Shown here in pieces: positions 36,213 to 45,429 of a DNA stretch of 64,000 bases; the first letter of the stretch is position 1, and each line of letters opens with the position of its first letter. The DNA is taken from positions 48,601 through 112,600 of the forward strand of contig JAMPIV010000591.1 of NCBI GenBank assembly GCA_024509875.1. The letters are read 5' to 3'. The notes beneath the pieces are model-generated. The model saw only the letters and a program-made list of their open reading frames with translations, ran no database searches and was not told the DNA's origin. Position numbers and translations under genes: made by a program. Source of the stretch: Oreohelix idahoensis (taxonomy: Eukaryota; Mollusca; Gastropoda; Stylommatophora; Oreohelicidae).

Positions 36213-37627
36213 GGTTGATCTGGTACCAGCAAACACGGGGTCCCTTACCCACTTCATTTTCAACAAGAATTCATCAACATCCTTCAAGAAATTAACATTC
36301 TTCAAGACAGTCAACATCTTCAAAATTTTCAAAGTACTCGGCGTTGCCCGGTAAAAGTCAAAATTTCAACTTTTTTGACGGAAACAAGAATTTGACAGTA
36401 CCCGGCGTTGTTACATGTTGCCGGATAACTCGGACTGCTGTTATCTTTTACGCAAGTCAAGCAAGTTGCTGCTGTCAAGGTTCCAGTGCTGTCGTTTTTG
36501 TGAAGGTCAAGTGCCGGTTGAAACGGGTTGTTTTCTGAAGAAGGCCAAGTACCGATTTCCATCAACTTACTTTTGGATTAGAAGGTCAAGTGCCGAAACA
36601 ACTCAACACACAGTATGTCAGAAGCTCAAGTACCATCGTGTTAGCAGTGGAAGCAGTTCAGATGTGCCATCATCGTTGGAGCTTCGCTCTTTAGGACGTT
36701 GATTGACATCCGTTTTTTCTGCTGTTCTACGATTGGAAGCCTATAAGTTAAGTGGCCTGTTTGTATGTAAACTGTGCCCTTATACTTCTGCTGAGTCTTC
36801 TGTGTATCATCTCATTCTATATGTTATATGTCTATATGTTATTTGTATATTTATATGTTTATATTTCAGCGGGTTCTCGGTTGGGTGGTGTCTCCGTTAG
36901 ATTATGCCACGTCATAGAGGTCGTCTATTGTGAGCGTTTTCTGTAGGGTTTGCAAATTTCCGATACTGGAATTTGCTAAGCGACTTCTGTTGCTATTTAT
37001 GTTAGCTGTGATGACATGTTTTAATATTGTTTTCGTTATTATTTCGCATTCTTTAGTTTTGTTTTGATTTGTTTGTATTTGTTAGCCTACTCTTGTCTAT
37101 AATTTAGTTTCATACAACATTTTTGTTTATACACTGTGGTGTCATGTATTTTGTTTAATTCTATCGTAGATATCGTCACATTTTTTGTGATATTTCATTA
37201 ATTTCTGCTTTATTTTTAGTTGATTTCTGCGAACGTTTTTGTATTGTTGCTGATCTTTGTTATTGTTTACATTGTTATTGTTTACATTGTTTGCATTGTT
37301 TACATTTTCAATGTTTACATTCTGCATGTGTTTACATAGTCATTGTTTACAGTTATAGTAATTAGTTAATGGGCTATGCTAATGCACTGTTACTACTACA
37401 CTGATGATAAATGAATGATGAATAGTGTTGTGCACTATTGAATGAGAAGTGCACTTATGATCAAGAATTGATTGGTGATATTTCATATACAAGTTCTTTG
37501 ATTGGAGACTTGTTTCCCACAGAGACTGGGATAATATAAGGTGATGTGAATATACAAGTGCTTAATTAAGACTTGTTACACTTAGGTTTGAAATAAATTA
37601 GTTAATTATTTCAGGTTTTGGACTCAT
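36213..37627 (+). other. Element A 5' leader
   Basis: 1.4 kb of untranslated sequence. It has four imperfect copies of AAGGTCAAGTGCCG (36502-36516, 36541-36554, 36581-36595, 36621-36635), a block shared with the B leader (37202-37237) and short GTTTACATT-type repeats at 37262-37320. A 95-codon frame at 36415-36702 spans the first repeats; I do not support it as a gene. Confidence 0.6.
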
Positions 37628-39240
37628 ATGTTAGACAACATGTCTACATTTGAGCACTTTATTGAGCAGGGTAAATTGCTTGGGAAGACTGGTGATAAGT
37701 TAGAAGAATTTGCAACTGCTCGATATGATAAAGCAATGGAAGCTGAACAAAAGAAACTGCATATGGAAGCTGAACAAAAGAAACTGCAGATGCAGGTGGA
37801 TGAAAAAAGATTCCAAATGGAAATGGAAAAACAAAAAAGGGAATCAGAAGCTGAGGAAAGAAAACTCCAGCTAGAGGCTGAAAATAAAAGACTTGAAAAA
37901 GAGGCTGAAAATAAAAGACTTGAAAAAGAGGCTGAAAATAAAAGACTTGAAAAAGAGGCTGAAAATAAAAGACTTGAAAAAGAAGCTGAAAGACTTCAAA
38001 TAGAGGCTCAGGCTGAGGAGAGAAGATTACAGAGAGAATCTGATGAGAGGAAAGAGAAAGCAAAAATGGAACATGAAGAAAAGGTCTTAGCTTTAGAGTT
38101 GGAAAAATTGAAATTGATGAACATGAGTAATGGTAATGATTCAAACAAGGGTTCATCTTCTGGTAAGGCTAATAATGATACTTTTAAGATTAAGTTGCCA
38201 ACTTTTAGTCCTTCCAGTGATGACATAATGTTCTATCTGGACAGATTTGAACAAGCATGTACAGCTCATAACATAGACAAAGCAAAATATGTTTATCAGT
38301 TATCAGGGATACTGACAGGTAAAGCTCTAAGTATATTAAATATGGTGGATGAACCTGACAAGAACAATTATGAGGTTGTCAGGGCCGCTTGTTAAAGAAA
38401 TATCAGCTTAACGAAGACGGCTATCGTCTACAATTTAAAAACATGTTACCTGAAAATGGAGTTGAATTCTCCGAGTTTATTGCAAGAATACGCATTACTT
38501 TCTCACGATGGGTTGAACTATCTAAGACGGAAAAAACTTATGAAGGACTTATGGACTTAATACTTAGAGACAAAGTCATGTCGTCTGTCAATGAGTCTTT
38601 CCTTGCTTTCCTTCATGAACGTAAACCTAAAACAATAAAAGAAATGGAAGATTTCTGTTGCCAATACGTAACTGCACACCCACACATAACCATGGGTAAC
38701 TCTAAGGTGAAAGAAGGTTTACCAGTTGCTTCGGCAGCTCCGTATGGTCAAAACTTTGCTCGTAGATCCCAACAAAATTTTGATAGAAAGAGCAGCGGTA
38801 ATTTCTGTCAAAATCATGGAAACCAATTTCATGGTGATTCTTCTTCGAAGAATTGGAGACAACCTGATAGTGGTCGTTACTATCACCCTAATAATTATAG
38901 GCATTTCAAAAGAGGATATGGTAATAGAGGTTATTCCTGCCGAAGACCTCAGAACCAAACAAATAGATGTTCGCATCAATGTGAACATGATAGTAATCGT
39001 GGAAACTGGAATTCGAACCAGGATAACAATTACAATAGAGACAATAATAACTGCAGAGATAATAATAACTCTGATAACTTCAGAGGTAATAATAGTCGGG
39101 GTAGATCTCAACACAAAAAAAAGAGATATCAGCAGGCTAATGCTGTACAACAGGAAACTGAGGGAGCCTGTAATCATGTTGTTGATAATAAAAACTTTGA
39201 CGCTGTCACTGGTTCTGCTTTTGACTTTGAGAGAGCAAAC
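37628..39240 (+). CDS. gag: Element A gag (one frameshift near 38390)
   Basis: Start ATG at 37628, matching the left-arm copy. It has a short N-terminal domain (STFEHFIEQGKLLGKTGDKL), then residues about 35-160 are a highly charged coiled coil with four 9-residue repeats (37874-37981). A capsid-like domain follows: FKIKLPTFSPSSDD, FYLDRFEQACTAHNIDKAKY, YQLSGILTGKALSIL, then RWVELSKTEKTYEGLMDLIL. The tail is basic, rich in Asn, Arg and Gly, without a CCHC knuckle, and presumably binds RNA. One base is missing near 38390 relative to the left arm, which is in frame there. Gag would form the particle that packages the element RNA. Gag and protease appear to be one frame, since the left copy reads through. 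Confidence 0.82.
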
Positions 39241-39850
39241 AAATGCCCCAATGCAGTACTTTATTCGAACCGGGTACCATAACTACTTTGAGTTGTGGTC
39301 ACCCACTTCCCGCTCTTCCTGCTGCTGTTGCGCATGACGGGAGGGGTTCTTTAATTCTACATAAGGGTCTTGTTAATGATACTCCGGTCTCACTACTTTT
39401 CGATTCCGGATGCACCACTATTGGTGTTAGACAATCGCTTGTAGATCCATCTTGTGCTACAGGAAGGGTTATTAAATGTGTCACATTTGGCGGCACTCTA
39501 GAAAAATATCCTACTGCTGTAATTCGCATTGCCACTCCTTTCTTTACTGGAGATGTGCATGCTTGTCTCTTACCTAATCCTATTGCGGACCTTATTATTG
39601 GTCGTATTCACGGAGTTAGGGAGTGTACCCCACAGCAGATTGCTGCTTGGGAAGATAATAACATGCAAGCTACAAATGCAGTAGTTACAAGAGCACAAGC
39701 TCTACAAACACCCGAAACATCACTGAATAGTGATAATGAAGTTGATAGCCAAGATAGTCACTTAGTAATCACTCGTGACTCTTTCATAAAATTGCAAGAA
39801 GAAGATCCTTCTTTAAAAAAAATTCTTCGTTCTTGCGAAGAAAGGTGATC
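39241..39850 (+). CDS. Element A RING-like motif and aspartic protease
   Basis: It begins with a C-x2-C-x13-C-G-H motif (39246-39302), followed by a short linker and the protease LLFDSGCTTIG with the catalytic Asp codon at 39402-39404 (DSG form). Then come the mid block CVTFGGTLEKYPTAV and the flap-like ADLIIGRIHG (39582-39612). The acidic linker up to 39840 leads to integrase. One base is missing in the CxxC codons compared with the left arm, and one extra A (eight against seven) near 39816-39823 breaks the run into integrase. Processes Gag-Pol. Confidence 0.82.
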
Positions 39851-41010
39851 CGAATCAGGATACAAATAGAAAATCTTGGATTGCAATGAGAAACGGCGTA
39901 CTTGTACGTATGGTACAAGATTCGACTACGTCGGCACATTCGCAAATTCTTGTTCCCAAGAGCATGAGAGTGCAAATATTACAACATGCTCATGACTCGC
40001 AATGTGCTGGACATATGGGTTTTGCCCGTACGAAGTCGAGAGTCCTTGCGGCTTTCTTTTGGCCTTTTGTCAATAAGGACATTCGTATTTACTGCCGATC
40101 ATGCAAGGTATGTCAGGAGGTCAAATCTAGAGGACCACGACATGCTGCGCCTATCCAGGCTGCTGACATTCCTATTCGGCCGTTTCAGAAAATGGCCATA
40201 GATATTATTGGCCCTTTTAAGGTCAAGTCGGCCAGAGGACATCAGTTTATCCTTACATGTGTCGATATGTGCACACGTTGGCCAGAGGCTATTCCTCTTA
40301 AGAGCATATCTACTACAGATATCGCAGATGCTCTTTGGTTGATATTTTCTCGCTTGGGGTTCCCCAGAGAAATATTATCAGACCATGGCACTCAACTCAT
40401 ATCTGACACTATGTCACAGGTAATGTCTACCTTACATATTGAACGATCTCTCAGTAGTATCTACCATCCTATGTCTAATGGGTTAGTTGAGCGTCTGAAT
40501 AGAACGCTCAAGACTTTGCTTGGTAAGATAACTGAAGATCATCCTCAAGATTGGGACAGGGTTTTTACCCGCGGCTCTCTTTGCCTATAGAGAAGTCCCT
40601 AATGAACACACAGGATTTTCTCCCTTCGAACTTGTCTTTGGCGCGCGTCCACGCGGCCCTATGTCTTTATTACACGATCTCATCACTGCCGATGATATTA
40701 GCGATGAAACTCAATCCTCATATGAGTATGTCATTGCTCTTAGACAAAAGATCATTGAGGCATGTAAGCTAGCAACTGCTTCATCAGAAATTGCTAAAGA
40801 GAAGGCAAGACAGTTTGCTAATAAGAATAGATGTCTACGACAACTTTGTCCAGGTGACAAAGCATTCGTCCTACTCCCCAGTAGGGAAAATAGACTTCTT
40901 ATTGCATGGAAAGGTCCGTATGCAATAGTCTCTCGGATTTCCGATGTTGACTATGTGGTCGATATTGATGGAAAGCATAAAACTTTCCACATAAACATGC
41001 TTTCGGAATT
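39851..41010 (+). CDS. Element A integrase with GPY/F-like end
   Basis: The zinc-binding region has HDSQCAGHMG and CRSCKVC (about 39985-40115). The catalytic triad is visible: Asp at 40201-40203 (IDIIGPF), Asp at 40381-40383 (SDHGTQ) and Glu at 40489-40491 (NGLVERLNR), giving D-x59-D-x35-E. After a shift at the T run near 40561-40565 the frame continues to WKGPYAIVSR (about 40906-40935) and GKHKTFHINML, the GPY/F-type C-terminal domain. Integrase inserts the cDNA and makes the five-base target duplication seen here. It lies upstream of RT. Confidence 0.88.
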
Positions 41011-42585
41011 TCACGAACGTCGGACTATTTGCTGCCTATTTTCCAGGCAACGGATGATGCTCCTGCACCTCACGGTCATTATTCATCCCTGTCTGTCATA
41101 CAGGATGAGGAAGCTACCTTCTCTGATGTCAACCTTCCCCTTCCAGTGGTTCCATTACATTCTATGGAATCTTGGAAAAACGTTTCGGTTTCTCCTAATC
41201 TTTCTGGTGACGAACATCGACAAGTCTCGTCGATGTTACAAACATTTCAGGATGTTCTCACTGACATTCCTGGACACACAGATGTCATAGAACATGACAT
41301 AATTCTTACCGACAATAATCCAATTAGGGTTAGGCCGTATCCTATTCCTATACACTTTCAGTCGCAGGTGGAAAAGGAATTGGATGAAATGATTCAATTA
41401 AATATAATTGAACCATCGACTTCACCATATTCTTCTTCCATGGTTATTGTCCGGAAGAAGGATAAGAACATACGAATTTGTGTTGATTATCGCAAATTGA
41501 ATCAGGTCACAAAGTTCGATGCTGAACCGATGCCTTTGTTAGAAGATCTACTGATTAGACTTTCTAATTCTAGATTCTTCACTAAACTTGACTTGTCTAA
41601 AGGTTATTGGCAAGTGCCTTTAGCAGAGCATGCCAAACCTCTTACTGCTTTTTCTACACCTAGGGGTCTATTTCAATGGAATGTTATGCCTTTTGGTCTC
41701 ATGAACGCCCCTGCAACTTTCGTTCGCATGATGCGTCGAATTCTGTCACATCGTTCGGATGTCATCGCATACTTAGATGACATCTGTCTCTTCAGTGATA
41801 CCTGGGAAGATCACTATTTAGGGTTATATGACTTACTGTCCACTCTACGTGAGAATAATTTGACAGCAAAACCTTCTAAAGCTTTTGTTGGTTTTGGTGA
41901 AATCTCTTTCCTGGGTCATCGTGTTGGTCATGGTCTCTTGAAGACAGAAGACCACAATACTTCCAAAATACTGAACATCTCTGTTCCTAAAACGAAGAAA
42001 CAAGTTAGGAGTCTCTTAGGTTTAATTCAATTTTATGGGAGATTTATTCCAAATTTATCTTCGATCATGGCACCTCTCTCAACATTGTTGAAGAAAGGTT
42101 CGCCTAATCTGGTCCGTTGGTCTGAAGAATGCCAATCTTCATTAGACCAAATCAAGAATATATTTTCTTCTCCTCCCATCTTAAGATTACCTACTCTTGA
42201 TAGGACTTTTGTTCTTCGGAGTGATGCTTCATCCACTGGGATTGGAGCAGCACTGATGCAAGAATATGCAAATACTCTGCATCCTGTTATGTACATTTCT
42301 AGAAAACTAAATGCGGCAGAGAGGAACTACTCGGTTTTAGACCGTGAGTTGTTAGCGATGGTTTGGTCAATTCTAAAGCTACAAAGATTCCTCCTGGGCG
42401 CACATTTCATTCTAGAGACTGATCAGAAAGCTCTTACAGCTATTCAGACTAAGAATTTGAAGAGTTCGAGATCCACTCGATATGCTATAGCTCTTCAACC
42501 TTTTCACTTCACGGTACGAGCTATCCGTGGTGCGGATAATGTGATGGCTGACATTTTGTCTAGATGCCCACATGACTCTAACTAA
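41011..42585 (+). CDS. Element A reverse transcriptase-RNase H
   Basis: Open from 41029 to the stop at 42583-42585. RT blocks are SPYSSSMVIVRKKDKNIRIC, KLDLSKGYWQVPL, FQWNVMPFGLMNAPATF, YLDDICLFS (catalytic Asp pair at about 41775-41780) and FLGHRVG. The connection GRFIPNLSSIMAPLSTLLKK follows. RNase H has SDASSTGIGAAL, LDRELLAMVW and LETDQKAL, ending NVMADILSRCPHDSN. All catalytic residues are present. One base is missing near 41025 against the left arm at the join with integrase. It copies the element RNA into DNA and removes the RNA strand. Confidence 0.92.
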   Translation, partial: SRTSDYLLPIFQATDDAPAPHGHYSSLSVIQDEEATFSDVNLPLPVVPLHSMESWKNVSVSPNLSGDEHRQVSSMLQTFQDVLTDIPGHTDVIEHDIILTDNNPIRVRPYPIPIHFQSQVEKELDEMIQLNIIEPSTSPYSSSMVIVRKKDKNIRICVDYRKLNQVTKFDAEPMPLLEDLLIRLSNSRFFTKLDLSKGYWQVPLAEHAKPLTAFSTPRGLFQWNVMPFGLMNAPATFVRMMRRILSHRSDVIAYLDDICLFSDTWEDHYLGLYDLLSTLRENNLTAKPSKAFVGFGEISFLGHRVGHGLLKTEDHNTSKILNISVPKTKKQVRSLLGLIQFYGRFIPNLSSIMAPLSTLLKKGSPNLVRWSEECQSSLDQIKNIFSSPPILRLPTLDRTFVLRSDASSTGIGAALMQEYANTLHPVMYISRKLNAAERNYSVLDRELLAMVWSILKLQRFLLGAHFILETDQKALTAIQTKNLKSSRSTRYAIALQPFHFTVRAIRGADNVMADILSRCPHDSN

Positions 42586-43334
42586 TACTTCTGTCCTATA
42601 TTCCTATATATTACAGAGTCATAACACACCTATATTACTACAATAGATTAGCACATCTGTACTCACTTTATATGTACACACTATCGTGCTTTGTTGTCAT
42701 CTTCTTCTGTTCGTTTTTAAGATGATAGAGGAGGACTGAGTAGTTAATATAAGGGCCGTTAGTTTACTAAACAGCCACAATTATTAATAATGTATTGTAC
42801 CTTATGAAGCATATTAGTTATTAATTAGCATTATATTGTTTGTACTTTCTCAGAATGTCATTGTTGAGCTGAGGACTTACCTTACTAGTATCAAGCATGA
42901 CGAGTTCTAGATTGTGTACTTACCCTCGGAATACCAGAGCATATGTCCTGGATCGTCATGTAGTTTAACTTTACTATGTACTTATGTCATTACATGTCAA
43001 ATAATGTACTATTTAAATTTTCCTATCAGATTTGTACATCCATTTTTAAAGACAATATTAGAGTATGCTGTTTAATGATGATTATGGTAACTTGCATACG
43101 TATATTGTGTTTACATGCTAACGTGATGTGTGTTGGTGACACCTCCCCGATGTGAATATTTTTTGAGACATATTTATTTTTCTGTTGAGGTATATCCTCA
43201 CCAGACACTCTATATTTAGCCTCATGTTAGGCAATTTAATTAATTATCAGCGCATAATTCGTGCGTTTTGAGCCGCTTATCGCATGCTCTTTGATATTTA
43301 AAAAAAAAAAATATGTTCCACATTTTTTTTTTAT
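42586..43334 (+). other. Element A 3' untranslated region
   Basis: About 750 bp between the RNase H stop and the polypurine tract, with A and T runs near 43302-43333 and no gene. No envelope frame is present, so an extracellular phase is not indicated. Confidence 0.7.
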
Positions 43335-43352
43335 CGGGAGGAGGTGGTGATA
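43335..43352 (+). promoter_or_regulatory. Polypurine tract of element A
   Basis: GGGAGGAGGTGGTGATA lies directly before the 3' LTR start TGTTGCG at 43353. This is the expected plus-strand priming site. Confidence 0.75.
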
Positions 43353-44432
43353 TGTTGCGTGATAAATTCTCGCAACATCGTTTTATTTCAATATCTATTT
43401 TATAACGCAAGGGCAACAACTGCTTGAAATTTATAGTTACTTTTCTCGGTAAGCATTTGTCTTCTCGCGTTGGTATCGAATGCAGTTAAGTTTGAGCTGT
43501 GGTCATTTTGCGCTGGACTGCGCATGACTTGTCTTGCTTCTTGGTCGATCGGTTTCCGCCCACCACTAGTGGAGTGAGCGATTTGGAATGGCGAAAGAGA
43601 TGCCTCGTTGAAGAGGGGATCTCCGCTATTTTTTGTTCTGTCAGGGATGTGTAGTCCTCTTAATGGATATTTCGTTTATTCGAGATAATACCTCTAGTGT
43701 TTCCCACATGCCGGGAGGCATAATATTTCTGTGTATTTCCGGAAGGCAAGGTAAATTAACATTTTCATTAACTCTATCGATTTTTGGTCGTGAACGATTT
43801 CTGGTTCATAGCCTGTCTTCGAAAGTCGTCGTCACGAGATGTTTTTCCTAGCTCACATGTCGCTGTATTGTGCTGCATCGGTTGATGCAGGTCCCAAGGA
43901 CTATTACTTGCTACTTGGTTACCTGAACTAGGTTTGAAAAACCTTTGTTATCTAGAGGATATTTTTGAGGACATTATTTATACTTCGGCAGACGTGTCTG
44001 TCTTGCTGAAGTCAGATTACGGAGAGTGAACTGATTTCATACATCTGGTTATCTCCTGGCTGTTATAGAAAAGGATGGAGTTTTTCACCTGACTACATTT
44101 ACAGCACTATGAAATATAACATGCATCTGACTCATCATTGTAATGCTGTCTACCGTCTATTGCTGTATTGAATGTTGCTGTGATAATGACTGTTTGATGT
44201 GTCTACATATTCGCGTAACCATTTTGTCACTGTGGCGTCCACAATAAATAATGAAGAAAAACGTCAACGGCTGTTCCAAGAATCATTGACTTTATACGTC
44301 GTGAGTTTACTGACGTCCTATGTGGATTGCCCTGTTATTTTTGTATGAACATTGTTTTGACTGAACACATCTGCACACTACACAAAACCAGACATGCGGA
44401 TACCATCCATCATCATATGGCATCACGCATCA
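43353..44432 (+). repeat. 3' LTR of element A
   Basis: 1080 bp, almost identical to 35114-36194; visible differences are single bases in homopolymers and near 43540. It is followed by the ACAGG duplication at 44433-44437. Confidence 0.93.
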
Positions 44433-44437
44433 ACAGG

Positions 44438-45087
44438 CATGGATTTTTCCTGTAAAAAATGATGTATGCAAATCTATAATCGCAGTTGGGAATGTCTCAA
44501 CTGTACCACCAAATGTGACACACTTTTTCCTGTCGCTAATGACGGGTATACAAAGATTGTCTAATTCCTACGGTTGAACATCCAGTGTCAAACAAAATAG
44601 ACACGGGGATCTTATTTGCAAATCCTTTGTGTAATGTAAGAGACCCTCTTCCATCGTGTGTAGATGCTGACATGGCGGTAGACATCGCAAGGAGACTTGG
44701 CAAGGCATAGCCCAACTCAACGTCGTGATCGCCTCGGGCTGGAACAATGTTGTGCATTGATGACAAAATGTAGCCTGCTCGAAATCTAAAGAACAAGATG
44801 ATGCATTATGGACATCAATATTTGTACTCTGATCTATATTAGCCTGCAGATCATGATGAGCAGAATTAGCCTGGCGATGTTGTTTATTATTTACATTTCT
44901 GTCCCTACCTCTTTATATATTACGATCATTTCTGACATTGTTACAGTTATTTGACTTGTTTTGGGCACTATTTTGGTTTGAACGCCAATTACGAAAATAA
45001 CTATTGTCCCTTTGACCGTATGTTCGGTATGGTGAGTTATTCCTGTTAAAAAATGAGAGAGATCGCGATCGGTCGTAGTTGTTATAA
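44438..45087 (-). pseudogene. Element B gag tail and protease N-terminal part
   Basis: On the minus strand: an Asn/Arg/Ser-rich gag tail (45087-44880), the CxxC half of the RING-like motif (about 44745-44765), then, after a one-base loss exactly at the expected CGH, HDGRGSLTLHKGF and the protease FDTGCSTVG (about 44575-44600). In the third zinc-ligand region His is replaced by Tyr (GYALPS). The sequence runs to 44438, where element A begins. Upstream, gag is cut by transposon T at 45090. Confidence 0.75.
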
Positions 45088-45090
45088 TTA

Positions 45091-45103
45091 CACTAGTCAA
45101 CAA
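45091..45103 (+). repeat. Terminal inverted repeat of T
   Basis: CACTAGTCAACAA. It pairs perfectly with 47338-47350 and also appears at 1271-1283 in the left arm. Confidence 0.88.
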
Positions 45104-45429
45104 ATTTTCAAAAGTTTTTTGTACCAGAAATTAAATGTACCATTTCTTATTGATTTTGACATGCTGATTTCAAATATCATAATGAAATTCACCAATTGGC
45201 TCTGGTTTTTTTTTTTTTAATGATGAATTTACATTACAGTAATACAAATAATGTATGTTTGTTTACTTCTCTGGGATAAACAGCTAGTCTTTCTACTTTA
45301 GCATTATAAAAATTGTGGTTACATACTCAATTAATTGATATTTTAACATAAAATGATAGAAAAAATAAAAACATTATTTAAAGTTCACATATCATGCTTT
45401 AAAAAGGCACATTTGAACCCATTCCGTCA

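Larger units (their letters stand above)
35114..44432 (+). mobile_element. LTR retrotransposon A, complete
   Basis: 9319 bp with two nearly identical LTRs (35114-36194, 43353-44432), primer site at 36197 and polypurine tract before 43353. It is flanked by a perfect ACAGG duplication (35109-35113 and 44433-44437). The order is gag, RING-like motif, protease, integrase, RT, RNase H on one strand. It sits inside the protease gene of its relative B. LTR similarity and the small number of breaks make it the youngest LTR element here. It is Ty3/gypsy by RT motifs; the gene order is that of the Gmr1 lineage. Confidence 0.93.

Noticed and set aside
36415..36946. Short frames in the A leader that could be a small accessory or envelope-like gene
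   Set aside because: The frames overlap leader repeats, are not kept in the left arm and show no signal peptide or membrane pattern that continues into a protein of useful length.
37659..38156. Phe/Leu-rich antisense frame over gag (also 8320-8775)
   Set aside because: It is the complement of the charged coiled-coil repeats of gag; openness follows from the codon bias of the sense strand.
39235..39260. Programmed -1 frameshift between gag and protease in element A
   Set aside because: The left-arm copy has one more base and reads straight through, and there is no classical slippery heptamer. A private one-base loss explains it better.
42586..43334. Envelope gene after RNase H, which would make A an errantivirus-like element
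   Set aside because: No frame longer than about 60 codons is present between RNase H and the 3' LTR in either arm, nor in the corresponding region of B.
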